Part shown: positions 21,727 to 35,000 of the stretch, piece by piece | How positions within the stretch are numbered: position 1 is the first letter of the stretch | Layout: each line of letters begins with the position of its first letter | Assembly: GCF_030867095.1 (NCBI RefSeq) | Contig: NC_081830.1 | Location: 36,315,832 to 36,379,831, forward strand | DNA: 64,000 nucleotides | Origin: Alligator mississippiensis | Taxonomy: Eukaryota; Chordata; Crocodylia; Alligatoridae | Direction of reading: 5' to 3' | Notes under the pieces: generated by a model | Database searches by the model: none | The model's input: only the letters and a program-made list of their open reading frames with translations | Told to the model about the DNA's origin: nothing | Position numbers and translations under genes: made by a program

Positions 21727-24700
21727 TTGCTCAGCTCGTCGGGGGGAGGGGAGTACAAGGGCAAGGGAAGCTGTGGACCACCAAACCATGTGGCACCCAC
21801 AAGGACAGCCCAGCCTGAAGAAGGAAAGCAGTGGGAACCTGAAAGCCATGGGGAGACCAGCACTACAGAACAGGTAAGAAACAAGGAGGTAAGAAACAAT
21901 GGGCCCCTTGGGACTCGGAGCGGGGGGGCAGCAAAGGCACCAGTCGCAGGGCTCAAGTGCCTATATACTAATGCTAGGAGCATGGGGAACAAGCAGGATG
22001 AATTAGCACTCCTGCTTGCACTAAACACCTATGACTTAGTGGGGCTAACAGAGACCTGGTGGGATTCATCCCATGACTGGGCGGTACATATTGAGGGCTA
22101 TAGATTGTATAGAAAGGACAGGTCGGGGAAGAAAAGGGGGGAGGGGGGCTGCACTTTATGTCAGTGAGCGATATACATCAACCCTCATCAAGACAGAATC
22201 CGAGGTTGAGGAAGTAGAAGGATTGTGGGTTAGGCTACATGGAGGGCAAGGAGAAAGGGATTTGGTGGTAGGGGTCTGCTACAGACCCCCACACCAAGGG
22301 CAAGAAATAGATGCGGGGCTCCTGAGGCAACTCTCGGAGACCATAAAAGCTAAAGAGGCGGTAGTCATGGGGGACCTAAACTACCCGGACATCTGCTGGG
22401 AGACGCAGACAGCAAGGTCCCATCGCTCACGCAGGTTTCTAACCTGTATACAGGACCTCCACCTGACACAGGAGGTGCATGGTCCCACTAGGGGGAATGC
22501 CATACTGGATCTGGTATTGGCAACAGGAGATGACATGATAGGGGACCTCCAGATCGGTAGCCATTTGGGAGACAGTGATCACCTTATAATAGAATTCAAC
22601 ATAAGACGGCAAGTGGGTAAGGTAACTAGTAGGGTGAAAGTGCTAGACTTTAGGAAAGCTGATCTCAATGCACTCAGGCGATTAGTCAAGGAAGCACTGC
22701 AGAGTAGGAGTTTTGAAGGGATGGGAGCCCAAGAAGGGTGGCTGTGCCTAAAGGAAACGATCCTTCGGGCACAAAGCAAGACGATCCCTGAGTGAGGCAA
22801 AAAAGGGAAAGGGGCCAGGAGGCTTCCATGGCTGACCAGAGAAATCCAGGGCAGCCTAAGGGCCAAAAGGGGAGCACATAAAAAGTGGAAACAGGGTGAG
22901 ATCACTAAAGATGAATATACCTCCTCTGCTCGTGCTTGTAGGGAGGCAGTTAGGCGGGCCAAAGCTACCATGGAGCTGAGGATGGCAACCCAAGTAAAAG
23001 ACAACAAGAAATTGTTTTTTAGATATATTGGGAGTAAAAGGAAGGCCCAGGGAGGAATAGGACCGCTGCTAAATGGACAGAAACAATTGGTGACAGACAG
23101 GGGGGACAAGGCTGAACTCCTCAACGAGTTCTTTGCCTCAGTGTTCCTAAGTGAGGGGCACGACAAGTCTCTCACTGGGGTTGTAGAGAGGCAGCAGCAA
23201 GGCGCCAGACTACCATGCATACATCCTGAGGTGGTGCAGAATCATTTGGAAGAACTGGATGCCTTTAAATCGGCAGGCCCGGATGGGCTCCATCCGAGGG
23301 TGCTGAAGGCACTGGCCAACATTATTGCAGAGCCACTGGCGGGAATATTCAAACGCTCGTGGCGCACGGGCCAAGTCCCGGAGGACTGGAAAAGGGCTAA
23401 CGTGGTCCCCATTTTCAAAAAGGGGAGGAAGGAGGACCCGGGCAACTATAGGCCAGTCAGTCTCACCTCCATCCTTGGTAAAGTCTTTGAAAAAATTATC
23501 AAGGCTCACATTTGTGAGAGCCCGGCAGGGCAGATTATGCTGAGGGGAAACCAGCACGGGTTTGTGGCGGGCAGATCGTGCCTGACCAACCTAGTCTCTT
23601 TCTATGACCAGGTTACGAAACGCCTGGACACAGGAGGAGGGGTGGATGTCGTATACTTAGACTTCAGGAAGGCCTTCGATACGGTATCCCACCCCATACT
23701 GGTGAACAAGTTAAGAGGCTGTGACGTGTATGACTGCACAGTCTGGTGGGTGGCGAATTGGCTAGAGGGTCGCACCCAAAGAGTCATGGTAGATGGGTCG
23801 GTCTCGACCTGGAAGGGTGTGGGCAGTGGGGTCCCGCAGGGCTCGGTCCTTGGACCGATACTCTTTAATGTCTTCATCAGCGACTTGGACGAGGGAGTCT
23901 AATGTACTCTGTCCAAGTTTGCAGGTGACACAAAGCTATGGGGAGAAGTGGACACACTGGAGGGCAGGGAACAGCTGCAGGCAGACCTGGATAGGTTGGA
24001 CAAGTGAGCAGAAAACAACAGGATGCAGTTCAACAAGGAGAAATGCAAAGTGCTGCACCTAGGGAGGAAAAATGTCCAGCACACCTACAGCCTAGGGAAT
24101 GACCTGCTGGGTGGCACAGAGATGGAAAGGGATCTTGGAGTCCTAGTGGACTCCAAGATGAACATGAGCCGGCAGTGTGACGAAGCCATCAGAAAAGCCA
24201 ATGGCACTTTATCGTGCATCAGCAGATGCATGACGAATAGGTCCAGGGAGGTGATACTTCCCCTCTATAGGGCGCTGGTCAGACTGCAGTTGGAGTACTG
24301 CGTGCAATTCTGGGCGCCACACTTCAAGAAGGATGTGGATAACCTGGAGAGGGTCCAGAGAAGGGCAACTTGTATGGTCAAGGGCCTGCAGACCAAGCCC
24401 TATGAGGAGAGACTAGAGAAACTGGACCTTTTCAGCCTCCGCAAGAGAAGGTTGAGAGGCGACCTTGTGGCTGCCTATAAGTTCATCACGGGGGCACAGA
24501 AGGGAATTGGTGAGGATTTATTCACCAAGGCGCTCCCGGGGGTACAAGAAACAATGGCCACAAGCTAGCAGAGAGCAGATTTAGATTGGACATTAGGAAG
24601 AACTTCTTCACAGTTCGAGTGGCCAAGGTCTGGAACGGGCTCCCAAGGGAGGTGGTGCTCTCCCCTACCCTGGGGGTCTTCAAGAGGAGGTTAGATGAGT

Positions 24701-24816
24701 ATCTAGCTGGGGTCATCTAGACCCAGCACTCTTTCCTGCTTATGCAGGGGGTCGGACTCGATGATCTATTGAGGTCCCTTCCAACCCTAACATCTATGAA
24801 TCTATGAATCTATGAA
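21727..24816 (+). mobile_element. CR1 LINE, nearly full ORF2 (copy B)
   Basis: This is the longest CR1 copy in the window. ORF2 starts before CLYTNARSMGNKQDELALL, the endonuclease N-terminus, which is absent from copies A, C and D. It runs through GDLNYPDICWE, the SDH endonuclease motif (GDSDHLIIEF), RT block [13 protein letters not shown] and the terminal block ([17 protein letters not shown]) to an (ATCTATGA)n tail at 24791-24816. It is dead: an early frameshift near 22140, stops near 22793, 23900 and 24005, and a catalytic motif reading FAGD. The exact 5' boundary is uncertain by about 100 bases. Confidence 0.9.
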
Positions 24817-26059
24817 AAGGGAAAATCTGCATTTTTTTTCCTTTTTCCATGGGAAACAGAAAACCCTTATCCCTGGTTATATATTGTGTATTTTTTTTAA
24901 ATATGACAAACTAGGCAAAAATATGCTCCAAAGAAGTTGTTTCTTTAGCCCTGTAGTCATTAAAATTAAATGTACATCTTTTTCAGTTTCATAAAACAAA
25001 ATCAAGTCTTCTTGAGCATCTTGACAGTACATCTGATGCTTCAATGAAAGTTATTTCCACACCTGAATTAATGTTTTGAGTTGCAATTAAAAATTATCTG
25101 CAGTGCTGTGAAACAGGAGCTACATTACCAGGAGCAGCTGCTAGGCAACAACATTACAAAAGAAAGAACAGCTTAATTAGTAGAAGACTAAGACCATTAA
25201 AAAAGGAGAAAGGGTTATTAACACCTGTGAAGAGTTGAAGGAATCAGGTAGGTTGTAATGAGTCATGAAGTCAAGTGATACCCTCAGTGCTGTCTGAATA
25301 GAAATGCTGCTACCACGGCCAGGTAATTTGTTTAAACTTTGGATGGACCAGGAATGAAAGAGGGGTTCAAGTGCCTCTGAGCGCACACACGTATATACTG
25401 ATAATAGTGTGTATATGTATATATAGCATAATGTCATATTACCTTCATTTTTTACTATACATTCCTTAAGACTAGTTATTCTGCTTTCTGTATTTAGAAA
25501 CTAACACAAATATTCTTAAAATATGTATCATTTATTTTAGTAACTACAGTATATACCAATATCCTTTTCCTTAAATATTTACAGAAGTAAACACATTTAT
25601 CACAAATAATGTATCTAAATACATCTCAATTAAAAATCAAGCATATATCTATTTTGATAATATTAACATCTCCTTTTTTATTGCCAGATAGATCTCATTA
25701 TGCATTAAAACGATGTACCATTTAAACTTTACAATTGAAATGGCAAGGTAAAAAGAAGAAAGGAAGGAGATAAGTATTTCTGGAATCAGAGAGGTGGGGA
25801 GAGTGGAAAAATGCCAATATCAGAGAATCCACACCTATATCAAACCAATTCTTCCTAGACACATTCTGTTCAGGAAGAAAATCAGAGAAGCAATTTTATT
25901 TCCTCAGCCTCTACATTCTATTATTCACCTTCAAAATCAAGCTTATTACTGAGAGCCTGGTATGAAGACAAGTAAGTATTGATCATTTCCATACAGGGGA
26001 ATTTCAAAGTATAACAGGCATCAACATTTTTAATCCATTTTCCACAATCTGCATGCAAT

Positions 26060-26710
26060 TTTTATGGGGCTGATAGTTAATTTAACTTATGCGATTAATG
26101 GAAAAACAAAGTAATGCATTCATTTTCTTTTTTATCGCATTAATTGCACACGTAGTTTTGACCAGCAGAGCAGACCAGTTCTGGACCAGCTGGAACCCAT
26201 GCGTGCAGCCCTGACTGCAGCCCATCCCACGCCTGCTCCAGACTCACCTGCCCATGCTGAGCAGAGGCAGATCCAGGCAGAAGCTGCTGGTCAGCACGGG
26301 GGGAAAGTGGCCCCTCTCCCTCACCACTGCCAAGCCCTTCTTGCTCCAGTCACATCTGGTTGCCGCGGTCCTGGGTCCACGAGCAGAACCTATTGGTGCC
26401 CCACCACCACCCCCTGCAATGGGGGGGTTAGACCCTCTTTTCCCCTCAGCCGACCAACATCTGGCCACGCTCCTGCTGCTGGAGCAGCGAGGAGGAGTGG
26501 GGGTGATGCGGACACTTGGCAAGGGTTGCTGCCCCCCTGCCAGGCAGACCCGGCTGCACTCCAGAGCAGGGTTTCACACCCCCCCCCCACCCCCTTCTCA
26601 GCCAGCTGGAGCAGTGATAGTGCTTCTGTTAGGGAGGAGGACGGAGGCAACCCTGCATGACTGGAACAGACAGCACAGCCCATCCCAGGGCTGCAGAGCC
26701 CAGCTAATTA
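26060..26710. repeat. Possible miniature DNA transposon with GC-rich core
   Basis: An AT-rich left flank with repeated 'gcgattaat/cgcattaat' motifs is followed by a GC-rich core, and 'agttaatt' recurs inverted near 26715. This layout resembles other hAT miniature elements in the window, but neither ends nor a target duplication are clear. Confidence 0.25.
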
Positions 26711-28133
26711 ACTGTCTGACTTCCTAATTGGCTGAGGGAAGTACAGCCTACCCTTAATTCCAGCTGTTGTATGAAACTTCATACCGCCAACAGTTCTGCT
26801 TAGGTAAGTCTGCTTAGGTAAGTTTCCCAGTTCTGTGCTCTCTGGTCTCCCTGGTTCCTGACCCCAGTTTCTCCCTGTCCCTGTCCCATGGCTTTGGATT
26901 TCCCTTTGCATAGGTTTCCTGGCATTACTTGTCTCTCTTTATGGACCTCAGTTTGTGAATTGTGCCTTGGATCCGGTAACTCAGCACTTACATGCTGCCC
27001 CTGGTCTGTGTTCTGTACTTTGCCCCTGGATTTCTCTCTGGATCTGGTAATTTGGCTTCCGAGCCCTAACTCAGCCCCTGGTCCCTGCATTCCCTCAGTA
27101 GCCTAACCACTGGGCAAGACTGTGTATGATTTGGTCCCTTACACCGCACCTCACACAAGGCTCTGAAAATCGCACACACCAGCTAAACAAGCATCATACA
27201 TGGTGAACTGGGAGCCAGTCCAGCTACTTCAAAAGAATGATACCCCAGACTGTGCAAGGACAGGCACACACAACTGTCCCTCAGGAGTTGCTGGGGGAGA
27301 TCTCACAGGGATCTTCAGTTTGGGACCACCATGCTGAGCGATTTTCTTTACTCCTTCAGCCTACTTGGAAGTTTTGGGGGGTGGATCTGGCTGAGCAGGA
27401 AAGGCAGGGAGACCACATCATCCCTTGTCCTGCACCATCAAGAACAGGACAAGGGGCAATGTGTGTTTCAGTCAATGAAGCTGATCAACTGTGCTGGACA
27501 CATTGCAGCACACCTGATCTTATTCATTGGCTCACATCTATTTCTAGCCCTAGAGACTCCACCCAGTCTGCATTAATGTGGACAGGCTCACATAAAATCT
27601 TATTTTCCAAAAGCCATGCACAGACCTTGTGTCTCATGATTGGAATCTCACTATATCCAAATCTGGCACAATAAGTAGAAAAGAAAATACCTTAAGCCCT
27701 CTGAATTAAGTTATCAGTTATATTCCCAGGTATCAGCCAAACAAATGAAAAACCTGACAAATGCTAGGAATTTTGTGTGTGCAAAGAAAAGGCACAGTTG
27801 ACCTCTAAAGACTTTAGCTACTTTGGGGTTAAACCACTGCTAAACTGGTGTTCAGTGGTCTGTGACTTGGCTTGAGGTGCCTGTAGGACAGCTGCATGGC
27901 ATTTTGGTATCTGCATCCTTGTTTGGACATGGGCCTGTGAGATTGGGGTTCAGTTGTCTTCTCCACCACAGACACCCCTGGTTACCTTTTGGCAAGTCAC
28001 AGTGGAAGTCTCAAACTAGGCACTATCTTGACAGCAAGCACTGTCATAAAGGCATTCTCAGAGCACATCAAAGACCTAATAGGAAAGTCAGGCAGAAGCA
28101 AGAGCTTTAAGTAGTTGCTGCACTGCATGATGT

Positions 28134-28150
28134 GCACTAGGGGGAGCTAG
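28134..28150 (+). promoter_or_regulatory. Candidate CTCF-binding motif
   Basis: GCACTAGGGGGAGCTAG is close to the CTCF core CCACTAGGGGGCGCTA. Motif match only. Confidence 0.3.
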
Positions 28151-29269
28151 GAGGACTGTGTAGGGTGCCACAGCTCTAAGAAAAGGAGGAAAGGGGGTAC
28201 ATAGCCAGGATGGCTCTGCTCTTCCCTCAGCTAACAGAGCTGGGTGTAGAGTGGACCTCTTCTGGGACTACTAATAAGGGGAGAAGGGCTCTTAACAGGC
28301 CCTATGATGGGGGTATACAATTGTACCCCCAGGGTATGATGGGGGTACAATTATACCAGGCTCCCATGCTCGGGATGTGGGGGCATGACTATTAGAATTG
28401 TCTTGCTTGGTGGACATGAAAGTATGATGAGTAAAATAATAACTGCAAGCAACATCTGTGTGCATAAAGTACCAGTCTTGCCAGAAACTGGCTTGGCCAG
28501 CCGTAAGGCAATGAGAGCCAGGGAGTTCTCAGCTGCCAACATGTACCTGGATCTTAAAGGGCCTGGTTGTGAGCAACCCACACAGATGCTGGCTGCCATA
28601 AAAGGGGTGGGGAGAGGTTTGAGGTGGCGGGGAAGAACTGATGTGGAAGGCCATGGGGAAGGCAGTCAATGATCCTTCCTCCCTTCAGAAAATCCCAGTT
28701 GTGCCACTGATTGTAGTAGAGTTATTCCATTGCCTAGTGATCTTTATCAACTGTAGTTCAGAATAACCTACCCCAAGTTAGAGGCTGAAAGGCAAATGCT
28801 AGGAACAAGCTGCCACCCCTGGTGATCCCTGCCAGCTGCCAACACCCTGCCACTGCATGCTGCTGAAATCCTAAGTCTGCTGGCCAGGTCCAATTGTTCT
28901 GTGGGCTGGATTTGGCCCGTGAACTGTACCAACGCTTGGCCTAGCACATTGATCTGGGTAATTTATTTGTAACCTGAGCAGCTAAAGTAAAAGCATTCAG
29001 TAGAAGACATTTTCTCTCTTTTGTATCATATCAATATAAAAAAGGAGGCAATATTTATGTGGGAATAATGAAAGAAACCAGAAGGAAATGAAAGAAGTTT
29101 ATTTTCTAGGGAAGATTCCCCAAATTAACCAATACTTTAGAAACCAGAGAAAAAATCTGAAAATAATTGGTCGCTAAAGAAAGAGTTCAATTTGATCCAT
29201 TTTGGGCTGCTCACATGGCAAAATCTGGACAGCAAAGCCAAGATAAAACCTTTCATCTGTCCTCAGGCA

Positions 29270-30760
29270 TTTGTAATGATTGATGGGACATAAAGTAAAA
29301 AATAAAATAGCTTATGAACGGAAACCAGCAAAATATTTTTTAACAGTTGTTGATTCAACCTCAGAGTTATCACATGTAGATCAGCTGATTTTCATATACT
29401 GGTTTATCAGTCTAGAGAGCTAAATTTATTCAATGGCTTATTGGAATTTGAGCCAATAGAGGGCCATGCAAGTTCAAGCCTTGTTAACTCTGTGCTAGAC
29501 ATCGTGAAGAACCTAAGTTTGGACATATCCAGCTGCTATGGACAAAGCTAGCCATATGTCAGGACAGTATGACTGACTCAAGTAAATGCACTTATCCACT
29601 ATGTTCCTTTCACTTCACACTCACTAAATTTGATGGAGGTCAACAATATTAACAACAGTTGCTTGAATGTTGTTATTTCCTTTTGCTTTACATAGTCATT
29701 GTATGCTTTCTGCTGTGCATCAACCTATTGCTAGAAATCTGTTTTTGGCAGTAGCAGCTCTGGTAACATACAGACACTGACACACAAGTCTGTCAGGCAC
29801 AAGATGTAGTAACTGGGGAGATTGTATAATAGCTTTGTGTCAGCATTACGAAGGGATTCAGCAAGCCCTAAAAGACTTTTTGCAAGACACGAAACAATTG
29901 ACTGTAATCCATTTTAAGGCAGCTTCCCTTCAGAACTAAATGGAAAAAAAAATAGAAATGTTTTTTGTGGCTCGATTTTGGGACAGTGCTTCAGCAGTTT
30001 AAAATGACTGGCATACAACTACAGAGAACAGACCCTGACCTTCGTACAGCAGTTCACCAACTGGGATCACTGGGATCATTTTTGGCTGCACTGCAAGAAG
30101 AATGCCAGTATTTTGAAAATGTTTCCAAGAACAATGCAGGGCTGTTTGCACAAAAAGAAAAATAAACTTTGTCACGTTTGGTACTGTTGGAGTGATGTTG
30201 TAGCAATGATGGTCCAGGACTTATGTGAGATCCTGTATCATGCTTGAAAAAGGAAAAGTCTGAAGATGAATCTGGAGAGCCTGAGACCTGACTTCAAGGA
30301 AAGCAAAAATTATACATGGAAACATTCAGTCTTTTAATAGGCAGTCTACTACTGTGTCTTTACTGTAGTATCGATGCTGATTGACTGACTGTTTCAGAAT
30401 CCTGTTTGACCTCAGCTCATTTGGCATCCCTGACATTCACAAACGTACTGCTGACCTGGCTACACATTACCCCCCCAGGATTTGGATGATGAAGGCTTTT
30501 GTAAATAAACTTACACAATTGAAATTAATTGTATAGGATGAGCCAGATAAACTTGCAGCCAAACTGCTGAAAGACTTAAGACACAGTGGCCTTGAGTCAG
30601 TGGCCCTAAAGTGGATATTGCCCTGGCACTATCTGTAAAGAAGAATGTACGTTCTCAAAGATGGCTAATATAAAAAAATGAGCTTAAATTAAATACGCAA
30701 AAGAGACACTTGAATGACTCATCTCCTACAGCGGTATAATCAAGACTGGCACAACAAATG
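29270..30760 (+). pseudogene. Decayed hAT transposase gene (DUF4371/ZMYM1-like type)
   Basis: Translated + strand segments, in order, match the DUF4371-plus-hAT protein type found in hAT transposases and ZMYM1-like host proteins. They are a DSTSELSHVDQL block near 29350, SLVNSVLDIVKNLSLDISS near 29480-29530, a YVPFTSHSLNL block near 29605, CCAS near 29715, a coiled region DLRTAVHQLGSLGS at about 30035-30075, and a hAT-dimerisation-like FGIPDIHKRTADLATHYP near 30420-30470. The longest open piece is only 66 codons (29965-30165). Many stops and at least two frame changes separate the blocks. No zinc finger, terminal repeats or target duplication were found. It may be a source family for some hAT miniature elements here, which is untested. 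Confidence 0.65.
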
Positions 30761-30999
30761 GATTTTGATGATGTTGTGAAAGCTCAAAATAAACCATTCA
30801 TTTGGAATTCAGCAACAGATTATATTTGTGCCTTTTTTATATTTGGTTATGGTGTTAATACTGGCAATTTTCTATCATAGGTGGTGGTCAGGACAGTCCT
30901 GTTTGGACCTGTGTTTTTTAGGCCCAGCACCTCAAGAATTCCTAATCTGTTGCCGCATTTATGCTTTATAACTGGTTCTATGGGGAAAGGCAAGGAAGG

Positions 31000-31050
31000 T
31001 CTCATAGTGCCTGAAAGCTTGTCCAGCACCTTTTTCTATAGTTAGTCTAT
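31000..31050 (+). repeat. Possible Penelope-like element end fragment
   Basis: The sequence 'cctgaaagcttgtcc' followed by 'ttagtctataaggtgca' resembles the terminal part of a common sauropsid retroelement repeat that I associate with Penelope-like elements. Short and diverged. Confidence 0.35.
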
Positions 31051-31509
31051 AAGGTGCATTTCCAGGAGCATCAGCAGCACAGCAACACAACCCTAGTTAA
31101 AAAGCAAAGGGCAGAGTCCAGGACAGAAAACCTGCTATGTACTTTACAACCAGGAAAGCAAGGACTGGGAGAAGGGCCTCCTGGGCCAGGGAGTCCAGTC
31201 CCCTGTATTCACAGGCACTCATTCACCCAAAGAATCCTCAGAAATCTCCTCTTCAGTCCCTCACATGCAGCTACAAGGCACAAAATGCCCAAACAGCAAG
31301 GACACCACATAACATGCCACTGGTAACAACAGGGAAGAATGCACTGCCACTGATCTGTTTTAGTTTGAAGTCAGTCAAAAGGCAGGGTAGATATGCAACT
31401 TGATAGACTGGCAAAATAGAGCGACCCTCTGCCCCTCCCTCCTGCTTTCCCTTCTACTATATTCAAATCACTCACTCCACTTTATCCTCTCCTCTGTTCT
31501 GTCCTTTCA

Positions 31510-31605
31510 CAGCATCTGATAAAGTGAACTTGGGTTCACAAAAGCTTGTGCTCTCTCTCTATATATATATCTTATTTTGTTAGTCTATTAAGGTGCATAT
31601 CTACC
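31510..31605 (+). repeat. Penelope-like element end with hammerhead-like fold
   Basis: The block at 31513-31549 has a CTGAT-type box, a perfect 6-bp stem (GTGAAC/GTTCAC) with a TTGG loop and an A-rich box before GCTTGTG. This is the layout of the hammerhead ribozyme known from Penelope-like elements. It is followed by the family's 'ttagtctattaaggtgca' end. The core does not match the active consensus, so it should be inactive. Confidence 0.5.
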
Positions 31606-32039
31606 ATGCCTTCTGACTGTCACTCCAAAGACAGGGAAGTAGTTGGTATAAAAGATGCTCAGAAAATCCTAGAACAAGGGCCAGGACCCACACTACAAAG
31701 AGAAATTAAACAAAACAAAACAAAAATCCTATATTCCATATTAATCTCCTGACTCCAAATTTGGTGATCAGTATGAAGCTGAGAAGAAGAGATGACCTGT
31801 TAGCAGGACCTTTAGCAGGACAGAAGCGTCAGCATGTCTTAGTCACAAATGCTCAGCCTCCACTGTGGTCAAAACCTCAGTGTTTTAGGGGAAGATGAAT
31901 CCTTCACTCCATCTCAAAGCTAGTGGCATTCAGGAGGGAGAAAATCCCTTCCTAGTTCCAAGTGGCAGCCAGCTAGGGCCCTAAGGCATGGGATCACCAG
32001 ACAACTTCCCCCACTATGACAGCTGCCACCTCTGTACTC

Positions 32040-35000
32040 CAACCTGGGGATTGCAAGTGCGATGACTGGCATCCTTTCGTCTGCAACAGAAGGTGGATAT
32101 TGCAGCCTATGGCATAAATGGTTTGCAGTGGCTCAAGTGACTGAATAGCCCAATTTAAGATTTGCATAATCTGTGGCAGTGCCTGCTAATGTATGTGTCA
32201 TGATTGGGTGCTTCGGGAGCTCCTTGCTTCCTTCGGACTCTTATTTTCTCTTCAAGTTGTTGGAGCCAATTCCTGTGGTGGACTTTAATGCCCTGGTGGA
32301 GACGGTAATGCCACTTGTTCTGATCACTTGCCAAGGTTTCCCATTGGTCAGGATCAATTCCAAATGCTTTCATATCTCGTTTGCATGTGTCTTTGTAGCA
32401 AAGCTTGGGACATCCTGTTGTTCTTGTTCCCTCCGATAGTATCCCATATAGCATGTCATAGATTCATAGATTCATAGATGTTAGGGTCGGAAGGGACCTC
32501 AATAGATCATCAAGTCCGACCCCCTGCATAAGCAGGAAAGAGTGCTGGGTCTAGATGACCCCAGCTAGATACTCGTCTAACCTCCTCTTGAAGACCCCCA
32601 GGGTAGGGGAGAGCACCACCTCCCTTGGGAGCCCGTTCCAGACCTTGGCCACTTGAACTGTGAAGAAGTTCTTCCTTATGTCCAGTCTAAATCTGCTCTC
32701 TACTAGCTTGTGGCCATTGTTTCTTGTAACCCCCGAGGGCGCCTTGGTGAATAAATCCTCACCAATTCCCTTCTGTGCCCCCGTGATGAACTTATAGGCA
32801 GCCACAAGGTCGCCTCTCAACCTTCTCTTGCGGAGGCTGAAAAGGTCCAGTTTCTCTAGTCTCTCCTCGTAGGGCTTGGTCTGCAGGCCCTTGACCATAC
32901 GAGTTGCCCTTCGCTGTACCCTCTCCAGGTTATCTGCATCCTTCTTGAAGTGTGGCACCCAGAATTGCACGCAGTACTCCAACTGCGGTCTGACCAACGC
33001 CCTATAGAGGGGAAGTATCACCTCCCTGGACCTATTTGTCATGCATCTGGCTTTTCTGATGGCTTCGTCACACTGCCGGCTCATGTTCATCTTGGAGTCC
33101 ACTAGGACTCCAAGATCCCTTTCCACCTCTGTGCCACCCAGCAGGTCGTTCCCTAGGCTGTAGGTGTGCTGGACATTTTTCCTCCCTAGGTGCAGCACTT
33201 TGCATTTCTCCTTGTTGAACTGCATCCTGTTGTTTTCTGCCCACTTGTCCAACCTATCCAGGTCTGCCTGCAGCTGTTCCCTGCCCTCCGGCGTGTCCAC
33301 TTCTCCCCATAGCTTTGTGTCATCTGCAAACTTGGACAGAGTGCATTTCACTCCCACGTCCAAGTCGCTGATGAAGACATTAAAGAGTATCGGTCCAAGG
33401 ACCGAACCCTGCAGGACCCCACTGCCCACACCCTTCCAGGTCGAGACTGACCCATCTACCACGACTCTTTGGGTGCGACCCTCTAGCCAATTCGCCACCC
33501 ACCGGACTGTGCAGTCATACACGTCACAGCCTCTTAACTTGTTCACCAGTATGGGGTGGGATACCGTATCGAAAGCCTTCCTGAAGTCTAAGTATACGAC
33601 ATCCACCCCTCCTCCTGTGTCCAGGCGTTTCGTAACCTGGTCATAGAAAGAGACTAGGTTGGTCAGGCACGATCTGCCCGCCACAAACCCATGCTGGTTT
33701 CCCCTCTGCATAATTTGCCCTGCCAGGCTCTCACAAATGTGAGCCTTGATAATTTTTTCAAAGACTTTACCAAGGATGGAGGTGAGACTGACCAGCCTAT
33801 AGTTGCCCGGGTCCTCCTTCCTCCCCTTTTTGAAAATGGGGACCACGTTAGCCCTTTTCCAGTCCTCCGGGACTTGGCCCGTGTGCCACGAGCATTCGAA
33901 TATTCCCGCCAGTGGCTCTGCAATGATGTCGGCCAGTGCCTTCAGCACCCTCGGATGGAGCCCATCCGGGCCTGCCGACTTAAAGGCATCCAGTTCTTCC
34001 AAGTGACTCTGCACCACCTCAGAATCTACGTATGGAAGTCTGGCGCCTTGCTGCTGCCTCTCTACAACCCCAGTGAGAGACTTGTCGTGCCCCTCACTTA
34101 GGAACACTGAGGCAAAGAACTCATTGAGAAGTTCAGCCTTGTCCCCCCTATCTGTCACCAATTGTTTCTGCCCATTTAGCAGCGGTCCTATTCCTCCCTG
34201 GGCCTTCCTTTTACTCCCAATATATCTAAAAAACAATTTCTTGTTGTCCTTTACTTGGGTTGCCATCCTCAGCTCCATGGTAGCTTTGGCCCGCCTAACT
34301 GCCTCCCTACAAGCACGAGCAGAGGAGGTATATTCATCTTTAGTGATCTCACCCTGTTTCCACTTTTTATGTGCTCCCCTTTTGGCCCTTAGGCTGCTCT
34401 GGATTTCTCTGGTCAGCCATGGAAGCCTCCTGGCCCCTTTCCCTCTTTTGCCTCGCTCGGGGATCGTCTTGCTTTGTGCCCGAAGGATCGTTTCCTTTAG
34501 GCACAGCCACCCTTCTTGGGTTCCCATCCCTTCAAAACTCCTACTCTGCAGTGCTTCCTTGACTAATTGCCTGAGTGCAATGAGATCAGCTTTCCTAAAG
34601 TCTAGCACTTTCACCCTACTAGTTACCTTACCCACTCGCCGTCTTATGTTGAATTCTATTATAAGGTGATCGCTGTCTCCCAGATAGCTACCGAACTGGA
34701 GGTCCCCTACCATGTCATCTCCCGTTGCCAATACCAGATCCAGTATGGCATTCCCCCTAGTGGGACCATGCACCTCCTGTGTCAGGTGGAGGTCCTGTAC
34801 ACAAGTTAGAAACCTGCGTGAGCAATAGGACCTTGCTGTCTGCGTCTCCCAGCAGATGTCCGGGTAGTTTAGGTCCCCCATGACTACCGCCTCTTTAGCT
34901 TTTATGGTCTCCGAGAGTTGCCTCAGGAGCCCCGCATCTATTTCTTGCCCTTGGTGTGGGGGTCTGTAGCAGACCCCTACCACCAAATCCCTTTCTCCTT

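Larger units (their letters stand above)
24817..29200. other. Intergenic DNA, few recognised features
   Basis: AT-rich to about 26.1 kb, then a GC-rich block at 26.16-26.7 kb, then mixed sequence. Nothing in it looks like an exon. Around 28895-28945 is a short match to the right end of the hAT family seen at 47833-48237 ('gtgggctggatttggcc'). Confidence 0.35.
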
